Source: Fennellomyces sp. T-0311 (lineage: Eukaryota > Mucoromycota > Mucoromycetes > Mucorales > Lichtheimiaceae). Taken from it: a stretch of DNA of 64,000 nucleotides. The notes beneath the pieces are model-generated. The model made no database searches, was not told where the DNA came from, and worked only from the letters and a program-made list of their open reading frames with translations. The translations under genes were made by a program, and so were the position numbers. The stretch is from assembly GCA_025266875.1 (NCBI GenBank), contig JALLLT010000012.1, forward strand, positions 310,001 through 374,000. The letters run 5' to 3'. The first letter of the stretch is position 1. The number at the start of each line of letters is the position of its first letter. This document shows, piece by piece, positions 20,235-33,993 of this stretch.

Positions 20235-23200
20235 ATGAGCTTTATCGATGCCCCTGACGAGTCGCCACCGAGTCCAAGCATGCAGGCCCCATTGAAGCCT
20301 GCTGCCGTCAAGCGCGCCTTGCCTCCCGACATTCTCATTCGCATATTCCAGCTTCTTCCCATACCATCACTAAGCAACGTCGCCTTGGCATCCCGACGCT
20401 TTAAAGTACTTGCCTACGATGACGAGATTTGGGATGACAAGTTGCGGCGCATGCTTGACCGCGACACGGGTGCACTTGCTGCGACGCTGGGTAAAGAATT
20501 GTAGGCAAATATCAACACAAAAAAGGCTTATAACTTTAAATTAAATAGAAGGCAACAGTGGCAATTCCGCTTTGATGGATATCGACAAGAGCATACGCAT
20601 CAACAATAAACCTTTGAACGCGCTGATACCCGGCCTGTCAACCGATCCGTACAGCGCGCGCGCAAGAGCAAAATCCACTGGGCAGGCCCGGGAAAACTTC
20701 AAGCAATTGTACATCCGGTTGCTCCCTTATTATGTGGATCTTCGACAGAAGCATAAGGAATCGCAGGTGCTGAAGGATTACGGAGCCACGCCGGAAGAAT
20801 GTGCCAAGTTGCTCAATATGCTCGTGGGATTCGGAGCGTGCCATGTCGTGGACGACTGGAAGCAGGTTTGGAATATCTTTTAAACTCTTTATCGCCGACT
20901 GAAAATCCCCGCAAACTCTAACATAACCCCTTGCAGATAAATGAGGCCGTGGAAACCCTCTGTCAATACTTTGAAAGCGCCTCCCTTCACGAATTCGAGG
21001 TCGCGTATGATGTACATAACACTACCGATATGAAGGTGAGCCTTTTGTTTGCATTTCGTAGTCCGGAGCGCTAATTATCCAGACTTATGCACACGCGCTG
21101 ATCGCGCTTAATGGTGGATCTATATGTATCCAAACGTTTGTGCAGAAGCACCCTATATTTTTCGACAATCCATTTAATCCCGACGATAATTTCAAGTAAT
21201 GCATGCTCGTGGTCATCCGGTCTGTGCTAACCCGTTTGTTCTAGGTCCTCCACAAGCGACCTAGAGCCATTTAAAAAGTTCATGTCGCTGGTCACCGAGG
21301 AGTTCCGCCAGCAATCCCAGGTGGTAGCTGAAACATTTCCCGAGGCTACCGATGTATACTATATGTTTGTGGATCGCGTACTGGAGGATGTGGTAAGTGG
21401 ATACAAGTATTTGGAGGACTGGCATTAACTTGGGTAAGCCAAGGTATCAGACTATGTGAACAATTTACTGGGAATTGCGCAAGCGCATGAACGACGCCTG
21501 TACCTGCATACCATTTCTGTGGTGCTTGATTCCATGTCACAAGTTGTTGATGTTTTGACGCACGAGGATCTCCCACGAAGCATCGCCCGTGACAGAGGCA
21601 TCAATTTGATCTTTAAATTATTCTTACCCTTCCTAGACGATTACCTCTACGAAGAACAGTCCTACGTAAAATCCGCGTGCGATGAACTCATCGAAGAATG
21701 GGTAATGTTTGTTTATTTGTTTAAAAAAAGGTTTGTTTATCGACATAAGAATATAGAACAGAGACTCGGGTGTGCGTCGAGAAGATCCATCTGCACGCTT
21801 AACCAATCAGTCCCGTGAGACATTCAAACGGTAAGCTTTTTTGTTCGCATAGACTAGATACTTTGGCTAACCTGTAACCTAGTAACTATCTATCTGCGTT
21901 CAAAAAGGTCATAGCACTGCCTGTCGACTTGGTATCCACCGCTGCCACTACGATTGCCTCACCTTTCCAAAGATCCAATACCATCAAGGCACCTGAAAAG
22001 CAAAATGGCGACTCACCGGTATCCGGATCACCAAAATCAACACCCCCATCGACGCCCAAGGTTGTGACATCTGTTGCACAAGGTGATGAAAAAGCGAGTC
22101 CACTGTCACCAAAGTCACCCACATCTGTATCCATGCATTCTCGACAATCGTCACGTCATTCATTACGGTCGCCTGATGTCCGCAGTGTTGACATGAAATA
22201 TGCCATGCATGAATTGGATATGATGCAAGACCTTTTGAGTTTAGAAACGGTTCTGCAGCTCATCCATGTAAATAAGGACGCGGAACGTCGTGTGGAGCGA
22301 TTTATTCAAATTGGATTCCCTGGACGTATGCACAATGAAATGTAAGTTATTAGGAATTGGAAGTAATGGAGAGAGAGTGTGCACTGATTGTTGCTATAGC
22401 CAAAAGACATACGAACATATTTTTGTTCTACTGTTGAAAGCATTGGGCAATCAACATATCGTACCCGCCTTTGACAGGTAAGTAAACAAATAGCACGTGA
22501 AATTGGCGCAGCTGAAAAAAAAGCACCGCAGAGCAATTGAGCACTTGGCGTCATATACCCCCGATACGGAATCCCTTGAACAGAGTGCAGATGATGTCCC
22601 ACCATTAACCGAGTTTTTCGAAATGGTACATGTCGGCGACGTTATCCAACAAATGGTGCAGCTCTATTATGATGAAGAGATCGTAAGTTGCCTCTGTTTT
22701 CGCTGGTAAAAGCCATGGCAACTCATCTACATTTTTCTAGTCCAAGCATGTCGATAAACTCGACTTTATTAACGAAGTGAACAAGGAAAAAAAAGTGTTT
22801 GAAAGAGTTCTTGACGACTGCGTGGCAAATAGCATGGACCGAGCCATCCAGGTAAATAGTGTGCGCACATACTAGTTACAGGTTTCTTGACGAGTGTACG
22901 GATCACAGGTTCTTCTGTCCCAGGCTCAGTATATTTTAACGAATGAGCAAAAGCCAGAAGATTACAATCCTCCCGGTGACACAATGGTCGATTTGAAGCC
23001 AACCAAGGTAATTGATATCTTTCGCATGAAAGACTTGCGCACACGCTGATGACGCTCAAGGCATGTCGAGACTCCATTGAGTGTCTGAAAAACAACACTT
23101 CCATGCTGAACGGAGCTGCGGAAAAGTCTACGATGGACCTGTTCTTTGGTGAGATCGGTCGCCGGTTTGCCGAGTACGTCATTATTTAAGAGAAAAGCAC

Positions 23201-23603
23201 AAGGCAATGACTAATGGGGAAAATATTAGGATCCTGTACAAGCACCTGAAAACCCAAACAGTGAATGAGCAGGGCGGCTTCCGGTACATCAGGTAGGGCA
23301 GAAAACAAGCAGAAGCCAAACTTGAACTTACGAAAAAAAAAAAGCGACATGAATGCTTACTATGACTTTGCGGCGTCGTTGCGGCAAAAGTCAGTTACGC
23401 CGTATTTTGCGGCACTCAAGGCACTTGCGAACCTCTACATCATTTCGTCTGCGCCAGACATCAAGAACGTGATCCATGATCTTGAGCGGTACCACGGGCT
23501 GATGAAGACGGAGGATTTGTTTGAATTCGCAGCGTGCAGGAGTGATTGGCCAATCGTAAAAAAGGTTGTAACCAAAGATATGACAGACTGCAGCATCATG
23601 TAA
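20235..23603 (+). CDS. RCY1: Rcy1-type F-box protein, endosomal recycling
   Basis: Rcy1 (Pof6 in fission yeast) is an F-box protein with a Sec10-like region that acts in endocytic recycling and binds Skp1. The first exon has an F-box, LPPDILIRIFQLLPIPSLSNVALASRRFKVLAYDDEIW (residues about 31-70), and ends at a GTAAAG donor so that the frame continues with EGNSGNSALMDIDKSI. Later exons carry the Sec10-like helical region (FKQLYIRLLPYYVDLRQ, KKFMSLVTEEFRQQ, LYLHTISVVLDSM, LFLPFLDDYLYEEQ). A Pro/Ser-rich insert lies at about 21960-22170. The final exon reads ACRSDWPIVKKVV and ends in CSIM, a CaaX box predicted to be farnesylated, as expected for Rcy1. About ten exons. Confidence 0.88.
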
Positions 23604-24280
23604 ACAAAAGTTATATGAATGTTATTGATGATTCTATTTGCAACAAGTTGGACGGCAGCATGTGTTACATTCGATGCCTTTTTGGTGCTGTCTCACCAAA
23701 AAGGCTTTTTTTTTATATCCTTCAGAAGCGAAGGGGGGTTGCGTCGGAGCGTACGTGTGGCACTAATCCACATCGCATGAGCAAGTACTTGGCTTACTTT
23801 TTATATTCTCACATATGTGCGTTCCAGCGCTGGTTTTGAGTGTGCACCAGCGTTTCCCGAGGCAGTATGTTCGTCTGGCACGAACACATTTCTGCGGGGA
23901 CTGGATCCAGGAGTGCCCCAATTATACGCACCTCGTGTCCCTGACGGGCAGCACACACACACACACACACACATACCCATCGGCGCTATTGCAAGATGAA
24001 GCACTGTGTGACACCCTCTGCAGGCTCCGCAAAAGTTCCTTTCGCTTAAAAAAGTTCTGGTCCTTTTCTTTCTCTTTTCTCTTCTTTAATCCGCGTGTGG
24101 CCCAGCGGCAGTCTTGTGTTTTTTCGAGCTGCTGTTTCTGTAAGCTGCATTTATTTTTCTTCCTTCTTTCCGCACCCCTCTTTCGCTGTCAACCGTATAT
24201 ACTAATTGGGGCTTTCACCATTACCAACAACGCACCAATATATACATAAAGCACACCCTACACACAATTAGACAATCCCA
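23604..24280. other. Intergenic: RCY1 3' flank and dynactin promoter
   Basis: No gene is seen. A CA microsatellite at 23952-23973 and a pyrimidine-rich tract at about 24045-24190 are the only clear features; the latter probably belongs to the promoter of the dynactin gene. Confidence 0.5.
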
Positions 24281-25390
24281 ATGTCCGCAGTCGACCGGCG
24301 CAGACGCCAATCTGTTGCTAACCTCGGAGCCCGCCGAAGCAGCATTCACAGCAGCGTGATTAGCAGCGGAATGTCTACGCCCACCTTGCCTGCAGACGTT
24401 CAAGTGGGCACCCGAGTGTTAGTGAATGGCGACAATCTCGGCACTGTTCGTTACGCCGGAAGCACGAGTTTTCAAACTGGCAAATGGGTGGGAGTCGAGC
24501 TTGATGAGGCCTTGGGCAAGAACAACGGTGTGGTTCAGGGGAAACGCTACTTTGAATGCCGCTCAAACCATGGTGTGTTTGTCCGTCCTGCGAACATTAA
24601 AGTGTTGCCCTCTAATAAGAAGGTAAAAAGAACGGGATAAAGGGTCTCCAGACCTGTCATATTTAATTTGAAGGGGGCTATAGGACACTCCATCATCGCC
24701 TCGATCGGATCGAAATAGCGACTCGCCCCAGCGTCCTCAGCAGCAGGATCCAGGACGGGCCGTCAAGGCCGCTGCCCGTCGCTCCATGACCCAACCGACA
24801 CCTCCGCTTGCCAAACGACGCGCCTCCATGGCCGCTTCTACCGCTGATAAATCACCTGCCACTAGAGCCACCCGAGTCCCGCAGCAACAACCCACAAAGA
24901 CCTCCGTCACACGCCGTCCATCCTCGTACGTTGCGCCCACATCCGCAAAATCAACCGCCACCACATCCACCCGCGCATCGCCTGCCAGTCGCAAATCCAT
25001 CACACCAACCGCAACCAGGACAAATGGAACGTTGAGTAGAGCAGCGACCACCGGCAGTGCTCCGGTGAGACGGAAAAGCATGTATGCGAACAGCAAAGAA
25101 GTGCAGGGCCGTCAACGATCTGGAACAGTGGGTTCAACCGCCCAACCTGCTGCCAATAGAGCTGCTCGTGAAGCTGCAGCTAGAGAAGCTGCCGCCCTTG
25201 AAGCCGAAGAAGCTCGGTTAGCTGAAGAGGCCCGCAAAAAAGAAGAAGCTCGCAAAGCTGAAGAAGCTCGTCGTGCTGAAGAAGCAAGAGAACGTGAACT
25301 TCGAGCTGAACGTGAACGACAGTTGCAACAGATTCGACTTCGTCAACAGCAAGAAATGTTATTACGCGCCCAACGTCAACAACAACAACA

Positions 25391-25421
<31 letters not shown>

Positions 25422-28400
25422 CAGCAAGAGTCGGAAGAAGAGGAAGATAGTATGGTTGACGACGACGACGATGATGATGATGATAGAACACCTTCTCAGA
25501 TTGATACTGAAGAAGACTCGTCGGACAAAGACACTCCTGCAACACCTGCTGATCAGGAAGATGGACCCGATGAACGTTTGGTCAAGGATTGTAATCCAGG
25601 TCATTCGCAACAGCATGACCAACGTCATCAACCTGCATACGGTGCACTCGCTGCCACCATGCCGATCAGCAAGTCTGATCAGGTAAAAGAAAAAAAAAGA
25701 AAGAAAAACATCCAAAAATAGCACTCATGAAGCTGTGGGTCTAGGTGGTTCCTCTCAAAGACTACGAAGAGCTGCGGTTCAAACTAAAGATATTAGAAAC
25801 CAAACGTCAAGAGGACCGCGAACGTTATCGCGAGCATGAAAAAATCAAAGAGGAAGCCCAGCAATTCTTAACTTTGCGTAACAAGCTCCAAGGTTTGCCA
25901 TTTTCCGCCCTCTTTTCAAATAGCAGAGCCTGACACTGTTCTTTACAGACAAGATTGCCGAGCTGCAGCGTGACCTCCGCGATACAAAGCGTGAACTAAA
26001 GGAATCAGCGGCCGACAAGGAATCGTTGGAATCCAAATACCACGAAATGTCTGACTCTTTGGAAATGATGACCCTGGACAAAGAAGTTGCCGAGGAACGT
26101 GCTGAGGTCCTGCAACAAGAAGTTGATATTCTCAAGGACAAAATTGAAGAGATCAGCGTGGACCTGGACGTTCTAAAGCGCGAAGCAGGTAAATTATCAT
26201 GCATATTGCGAAAATGGGCCTACAAACTCAGCCTCCACTTTCTCGCCAGATATTCTGAACCGTCCTCCCGATCTCGACGCCGATACTCGAAACTCGTTAG
26301 AAATCGTCCAGCTTGAGCGCCATAACGAACGTCTCCGAGAAGCACTGATCCGGTAAGCCATCGCTTAGTCGGATGGAGGATGAGGCGCTAATAATTAAAT
26401 GCTCAAAATAGGTTGCGCGATGCCACAAACGAACAGGAGGCCGAGTTGAGCTTGCAAATCAAGGAGCTTGAAAATGAAAACTATGAGCTCTCTGAGATTA
26501 AAGGTTATTGCATGAAAACACGCGCTTGACTTGTTGCTAACTTTTGCTGCAGCTCAATATGAAAAGGTCAAGGAAAAACTCGAGACGGCCGAAAGCCAGA
26601 TTGAAGATTTGCGACAACGTCTTGATGATGCTCTTGGTGCAGAAGATCTTGTCGAGCAATTGACTGAAAAGAACCTTCAACTGACGGAGCAGCTCGAGGA
26701 AATCCATTCAAACAACGAAGACCTGGAAGCCCTCAAGGAGCTAGCTGACGAATTGGAAGAAAACCACGTGGAAACCGAAAAGCAGCTTCAAGCAGAAATT
26801 GGTAAGTTTGCGCAAGAAGTTTTCGGATTTGTCACGTTACTGATAACATGCGAAAAAGATCATCGTGACATGTTGCTGCGTGAGCAACTCGAACGTCTGC
26901 GTGTTTCCGAGGAGACAAACCTAGATTACGAGGGAACCATCCAACAGTTTAGAGAACTGGTTCAAAACTTGCAAAGGTAAAATGTCTTGGTTACCGTAAG
27001 CATGGCAACCCTAGCTAAAGTGTATCACAGTGACTTGGAGCATTTGAGACAAAAACAAAAGGACCAAGAGACTGAAAAGAGTAACTTGGCAAGTCAGTCG
27101 CAGGCCATGATGTCGCTCAACATGCAGTTGCAGACGACTGTGATGAAGGCTCAGGCAAAGGCAATCGATTTGGAATTGCGTAAACTTGAAGCTGCTCAAG
27201 CAAATGACCGTCTGCAGTACTCTCAGGTATAGAAAGTGCAAGCATTTTAAATGTGTTGATTATTCATGCTTTACGTGATAGCCATACTTGCCCGACTCTT
27301 TCAACAAAACCGAAAACGAGCCCATCTCTACACTTTTGTTGTTCAAGCGCCTGGTCTTCAAGTCTGAATTGGTCATCAAGCATCTTGATCAAACTCACCC
27401 CATCAGCGAAAAGATCATGGATAATGTGTCTGAGAGTCTGGTATCCATCTGCGAGGTATGCAACTATTCGTATGACGGAGAGCAACTTGAAGTTGACATG
27501 CAATGTTTAGTTGCGACAAAAAGCAGCATGGGTGGGCGATTTGGCCAAGCGTTTCGTGACGTTCATCAAGCATTGCACACCGGAAGAGTTCACCAAGATC
27601 GGTCGGGTGTATCATGACTTGGTCAACAACGAGCGAAAGTAAACAAATGAACAACATCCTGATAGAACATTGCTGACATAGCGAATAGGCTGAACAACTT
27701 GGTGGATTTCTTCCGAACCGAAGAATCAAACAATAACGACTCGGTTGCTGATCTTCAAAGGTAAACTCCTTGCTTGAGACATACAAAAAAAAATGGCCAT
27801 CTAATGTATCGATAGAATCATTGAGCATCTGGAGCATCTTGCAGAGATATACCTTGTTCAAAGCAGTGATACTGGCAACGCAGATCTGTTCTTCAGCTTG
27901 ACCAGAGCACTTGATATGAACTCTGATAAGATGATGGTTGAGTTTACTTTTGTAAAACAGATTGTGTACAATGCAGCCAAGACTGAAGGTAAAAGCAACC
28001 GTTATCTTTGTTTTCAGGACGTGGTGCACTGACATGTGAAATTCGTAGGCATGACTATCACAGAAGGTCTTGAACGTCTTGATTACGATTACATGGAGCC
28101 ACTTGGTCGTCTTGTCACTGAAACCAAGAACTGCAAGTTGGTCGCCAAGTAAGTGGTAACCCACTTACCATAGTGTGTTTTGCTGACGTTGTTCATGCAG
28201 AAAATTGTTACGCCAGCTTGATGATCTTGCAGAGCAAGCATTGACGCCCAAGGCGGAACATTTGCATCGATTCAGAACCATGTATGCACTAAGTGCCAAG
28301 TTGAGCCAGTTCTGTTTCGAGGTAAGCGTGCAGCGATGTAAATACACCGAGAGCGTTGTTTCTTAGTTGGAATGTGAGCATAGACTCTGAAGCAGATTCT

Positions 28401-29859
28401 CGGCTATTTGGATGCCAAACGGTCAAACCGAGAAGAGATCAGTATGGGCGAGATCCAGACTATGATCTACAACAAATGCGACGATATCCTCGATATCTCG
28501 GAGACAACGATGTGGGATGGCTGTCTCAAGATGCTCAAGTCACTCTCGAGCGAATTGGCGACAACGTTAAAGAGAATCGAGCATGACAACCGCATGGATA
28601 AGAGTAAGGTTTTATGCATGTGGATTGTAACACATTATACTCATGACAACTTTAGTTGCGACGGGCATCCCGCCATGGGTGCAACGAGCATCTGATATGA
28701 AGGCTGAAGTTGTTGTCAACCACGACATGGAGCGCAAGTTGCAGCAACACAGCGAAGAGATCTTTAAATTGATCAAGGACATCAAGGGCAAGGATCAAGC
28801 GCTGCAAGAAGCCAACATTAGAGTAGAAGTACTCGAGCGACGCATGGAGGCAGCCAAGAAAGATACAGAGCAATTCCATGCGCTTGAGGAAAGCCTAGAA
28901 AAGGCAAAGGCTCAAACGCAAATGTACAGCGAGGCCATGGAGAACTTGCAGACCGAGTACGAAGGACTTGAGCAAGAAAACATCCAGCTGAAAAAGGCGG
29001 CGGCTGTGCAAAAGGAAGACAAACGGCTGTCGATCCCTCGCAAGCCCAGCAATTTTGAGATGAGTGTTGAGGAGAGCGTGGATGCGGGAGACATGCCGGA
29101 TGCTGGCGAGTACGCCGATATGCGTAATCATGTAAGTTGCGATATGGGATTTTTTTCTTCATGAGGCTGTGTCGTCTTGCTCACTTGCACACACACAAAA
29201 ATCAGATGGAAATTCTAAAGGCGGGCATCCGATACCTCCGAGCCGAGAACGCGCACCTCAAGAGCTGCGATCTCGCACGTTCGCTCAAGCTGGATCAACT
29301 TCCGCCCGTGCTTCGACATGAGCAGACTGATCCAAGCGCTGAATCAGCGCAAGAGGAACAAGAAGAGAAGGAACCTGAAACGCGCGACATGATGCGTTCC
29401 ATAGCAACGGAGACTCGGGTCTTACTAAAGGACCTGCGGACTGCCAGCGCGTCACCCAAGGTCGTTGCGCTAGGCGAGCGGCGTCGTGGGGAATGGCGCT
29501 CCATGAAAAAGACACCCGATTACCAATACCAAACACAGCAGTCAGTGTTGTACACGCTCAAACAGCGCAGCGAGCAGCTCAAGGACAAGCTGAAGCAACT
29601 CCAGTACACTGACAAGGACACGATGGCGCAGGGAGCAATACAGGTAAGGCCCAAGTGTGTCAAGGAGCGGGGGCGATGATCTAACGCGTTTGAATGACAG
29701 CCGTTGCAGCGTCCGCTAAGCTACTTGACGCAATCCATTGCCAAAGTGCAGATACCCCGCTTGTCCAGCAATGCCACCCCCACCTCCAACACCCGCCATT
29801 GCATCCAACTAACCAGTGCGGCCGAATTTGAGCGCATCCACAGCATTTTTATACGTTGA
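24281..29859 (+). CDS. DCTN1: Dynactin p150 (large subunit)
   Basis: p150 tethers cytoplasmic dynein to microtubules and activates it. The first exon holds a CAP-Gly domain: VGTRVLVNGDNLGTVRY, TGKWVGVELDEALGKNNG, YFECRSNHGVFVRP; the GKNDG signature is present as GKNNG. A long basic Ser/Thr/Pro-rich region follows (microtubule-binding in other p150s), then an EARxAEEAR charged helix, a poly-Gln tract (25377-25427) and a poly-Asp tract (25458-25484). Coiled coil 1 spans 25745-27230, the globular middle region 27290-28570 and a second coiled coil 28690-29620. The gene has about fifteen exons and ends at the TGA at 29857. It is followed on the same strand by kinesin. Confidence 0.88.
25377..25427 (+). 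repeat. CAA/CAG tract coding 17 glutamines
   Basis: Mixed CAA and CAG codons encode an uninterrupted run of 17 Gln in dynactin p150, followed by Glu-rich sequence and nine Asp at 25458-25484. The CAG core is a perfect trinucleotide repeat, prone to length change. Confidence 0.9.
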
Positions 29860-30378
29860 TATTTCTATTGCATTTTCCCCTATGACTTATAGCCCCCGCC
29901 CTTCTTATTTCCCTTTGTTTGAGAGTATATATGTATGTAGAATATTTTATATGAATAACAACCTGCCCCACCTATCCCAATCCTCAATCATGCACGGTGG
30001 TCCCAGGCACAGAGCCTGGTCCGTTAGCAACTCTGTCACACACTACCGGATCCGTCTCCGAAAACACAGATGTCCGTTGCGTGCGTGTGTGGGTTGCCAC
30101 AGGCGTATAAGGTTTTTATTTTTTTTTCTTTTCTCCTCTCCTCCTTGTCCGCTATCTCTTTTGCTTTTCTCTTTCTGGCTGTGTCTCTCCGCCCCTTCCT
30201 CATTACCCACCGCGAAGAAAAACATAAAGAGTCGGTCGCGTAGTTACCAGCCTCCTTTTTTCAAACATAGCACAAACCGTACACTTTCTTTTTTTCTGAG
30301 CGAATCAGGTACATTGCGCATAAATGACAAGAAATACGCCCCATTGACCTCTGCTTCCTCTGCAGATAAAATAAATAA
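29860..30378. promoter_or_regulatory. Spacer between dynactin and kinesin
   Basis: About 0.5 kb with the 3' UTR of dynactin and a pyrimidine-rich tract (about 30110-30220) that is probably the kinesin promoter. No coding content is supported. Confidence 0.45.
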
Positions 30379-33300
30379 ATGTCAGGCAACAGCATCAAGG
30401 TCGTGTGTCGTTTCCGACCGCAAAACAAACTCGAGATTAAAGAGGGCGGTAAACCCATCATTGACATTGACGAGGGCGGCACCACCATAAAAATCAATGT
30501 AAAGCCTGTGCAATTGAACACAATGACCACGCATCTGACGCCGCGTTGCTTTTGCGCATGCGATAGGGCCAAGAGAGCAAGCAGAGTTTTGCCTTTGACA
30601 AGGTTTTTGGTATGAACACCAAGCAAGAAGACATCTTTAATTATTCGATTAAATCGATCGTCGATGGTACAAGACGCTCTTTCGGTTCTCTCTCTTTCCT
30701 TTCGTACTAACGCAAAGAGCGCAGATGTCGTTGCGGGCTACAACGGTACAGTGTTTGCGTACGGCCAGACCGGGTCGGGCAAAACCTTTACTATGATGGT
30801 AAACCTCAATTTGGGAAGTAAAAGTCGGATCCTGACCCCACGGCGCAATAGGGCTCGAGCATCGATGACGAGGAGAACAAAGGCATCATTCCACGTATTG
30901 TGGAGCAGATCTTTGCCAGCATCATGGAGTCGCCGGCCAACATGGAGTTCACCGTCAAGGTTTCTTACATGGAAATCTACATGGAGAAAGTGCGCGATTT
31001 GCTGAACCGTAAGGCTCTGTTTTTACCACTTCCGCCGAGTGCGCGCTAAAACTCTTTTTTTTTTGCAGCTCAACATGATAACCTGCCCATCCACGAAGAT
31101 AAGGTCAAGGGCGTCTACGTGAAGGGTGTGCTGGAGGTCTATGTGTCCTCGACGGAAGAAGTGTACGAGGTGATGCGTCGTGGCGGCAACAACCGTGTCG
31201 TGGCGTACACCAGTAAGTTGCACTTTTTTAGGAAAATCACGTTCATCTGATTTTGCCCCAATAGACATGAACGCGGAGAGCTCTCGAAGTCACTCTATGG
31301 TGATGATCACCATCACACAAAAGAACCTTGATACCGGCGCCGCCAAAAGTGGTAAGCTGTACCTCGTCGATTTGGCCGGCTCCGAGAAGGTTGGCAAGAC
31401 CGGTGCATCGGGCCAAACTTTGGAGGAAGCCAAAAAGATCAACAAGTCCTTGACAGCTCTCGGCATGGTCATCAATGCACTGACGGATGGCAAGGTAAAA
31501 AGGAGCACCGCCCATCGCACGCTTTTTGTTAACCGCGGCCGTAGTCGAGCCATATTCCGTACAGAGATTCCAAATTGACTCGTATTCTGCAAGAGTCATT
31601 GGGTGGTAATTCGCGCACCACGCTGATCATCAACTGTTCGCCGTCGTCGTACAACGAGGCCGAGACCATATCGACCTTACGTTTCGGTGTTCGCGCAAAG
31701 ACCATCAAGAACAAGGCCAAGGTCAATGCTGATCTATCGCCTGCCGAACTCAAAGCGCTCCTCAAGAAAGTCAAGAGCGACACCGTTTCGTACCGACAAT
31801 ACATCACCGCGCTCGAAGGAGAAATCTCGATCTGGCGTTCGGGTTCCAAAGTGCCGGAAGATCAATGGGCGTCGCCGGATAAGAAAAACAAGTTGCCAGC
31901 CAATGCAGCAGCAGCAGCCGCAGCGGCATCGAAGCAGGCTCCAGCTGTACGTGCCATTGCTGAGGACGATTCGAGACCTTCCACCCCGATCCCCGTACTC
32001 ACCAAAGACGAAAAAGACGAGCTGACGAAACGTGAAAACGAACTTGTCGAGCAGATCTCTGAAAAGGTAGGCAAGCGTATTCACCATCCATGCGCTGAAA
32101 CATGTATGCTGTTTGCAGGAAACCGAGTTGGCGAGCCGGGAGAAGCAAGTCCAGGAACTGCAAGATATTCTTAATGAGCTCAAGGAGAATGAAAAGGCGT
32201 ACACCACCGATAATCAAAGGATGACGGCCGAGCTCAGCGAAGTCAAGGTCGAGTTGGAAAAGGTCACTTATGACAGCAAGGAAAGCGCCATCACCGTCGA
32301 TTCGCTCAAGGAGGCCAATCAAGAGCTGACGGGCGAGCTGCAAGAGTTGCGCAAGACTTTGCAACAGGTGCGCGAAGCGGTGCAAAAGGAGCAAGAAGAG
32401 CAGCAAAAGGCTGCAGAGTTGGCCAACAGTGCTTCGGTACGTCATGCGTCTGATCTTTTGGATACACCCATCCCCTTTACTGATACCTATACGATAGGAC
32501 CAGGTCAACGAAAAGCAAAAGCAACTCTCAGATGCATTTGCTGACCTTTCACCCGACGACTACACCATGTCACCCGAAGAGTACGAGGTGCTGAAGAAAG
32601 AGCTAAAGGAGTCGAGAGAACTTGTTGAGAAGCATCAGGACACGATCCGCAGCCTGAACCAAGACAAAGAAAGTCTGTCCACCAGGCGCAGCGAGCTGGA
32701 GCGACGCATCACTTCATTAGAGGCCGAGTACGAAGAGCTGCTTGAAAAGTCGATCCAGGAAGAAGAGCGCGACGCCGATATTCAGGACACCATCTCCGAG
32801 TTGAAGGTAAAGCAGCCGGATCCAAGCAGTGCCTTTGTTGTTTTCTAAACATCCCGATCTGTAGGCGAAAATCGAGGCTCAATATGCCGCCAAGAAGGAG
32901 ATGCAAGAACGTGAGCTTGGAGAGCTGAAACGCACGCTCCAGCTCAAGTCGGAGGAGGAAGACAAGCTGACGGCGGCAATGAAGGAACTGCAGGCGTTCA
33001 ACGAGAAGCTTCACGAGCAAGTGTCGGCCAGACCTGCAAAGAAGGAGACCAACGGCAGCACAATGTCATATGAAGAAAAAGAAAAGGATGTGGAGCGTAT
33101 GCGCAAGTCCATGGCACAGCAGCTTGCTGATTTTGAAGTGATGAAGAAGGCGTTGATGCGCGATCTGCAGAACCGATGTGAGAAGGTGGTTGAATTGGAG
33201 ATTTCGCTGGACGAGACGCGTGAGCAATACAACAATGTGCTACGAACCACCAACAACAAGGCGCAACAAAAGAAGATGACGTTCCTGGAAAGAAACCTGG

Positions 33301-33790
33301 AGCAGCTGACCAACGTTCAGAAACAGGTAAAATTAATTTCTCATGCAAAACTGGAATCATCATGACTGACACCTGCCACCAGCTGGTCGAGCAAAACTCG
33401 CAACTGAAAAAGGAAGCCGTGATGGCAGATCGCAAGTTGATTGCGCGCAACGAGCGAATCCAGAATCTGGAAGGCTTGTTGCAGGAGGCCAAGCAACGAC
33501 TGCTTTCGCAAAACGAAAAGTAAGTTGTGCCCTACTTTGATGGATGTGTCATGCTGATCTCTCTCTCCCCCCCCCTCTGCTGTGACAGATTCGAGGCTCA
33601 GCTCCACACTGTGAGAGAACGTCTGGAGCAGGCCCGTTCGGCCAAATCGCAGGGCGGTATGGCTTTAAGCTTTGGTAGAATCGCCAAGCCGTTGAGAGGC
33701 CGTGGTGCGGTTGAAGACGCAGCCATTGCCGACGAGAAGGCCATGGCTGCGCGTGATAAGCGTTCGTCGTGGATCCCCTCGTTCCGATAA
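30379..33790 (+). CDS. KHC: Conventional kinesin (kinesin-1) heavy chain
   Basis: Kinesin-1 walks toward microtubule plus ends and carries vesicles to hyphal tips. The N-terminal motor starts [12 protein letters not shown] and has the P-loop GQTGSGKT (about 30764), switch I NAESSRSH (about 31272), switch II DLAGSEK (about 31372) and the loop after it ([14 protein letters not shown]). A neck and long coiled coil follow (about 31730-33640), with an Ala-rich hinge near 31900. The tail contains [11 protein letters not shown] (about 33674), the IAK autoinhibitory motif in its fungal form. About ten exons with phases I checked in the first four joins. As in other fungal kinesin-1s no light-chain gene is nearby. 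Confidence 0.93.
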
Positions 33791-33993
33791 ACCTTTTAGA
33801 AACTACTCTTTTTCTGTTATTATATACCCTTCCTTTCCTCCCCCCCACCCCCTCTTTCTCCACCTTCTCGCTCGACGGCAACGCGACAACCTTTTTTCTT
33901 TCTCCACATGTGTAATGTATCTAAATGAATTACATAACTTTTTATCCTTTACCAGTAATACTGCGGTATATATATATATTAAATACGCTGTTG

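Noticed and set aside
25180..25724. Minus-strand frames rich in Leu and Val opposite the dynactin repeats
   Set aside because: They are translations of the antisense of CAG and GAC repeats.
31734..32508. Long minus-strand frames inside kinesin
   Set aside because: Shadows of the GC-biased coiled-coil codons on the plus strand; the plus frame has the motor and tail motifs.
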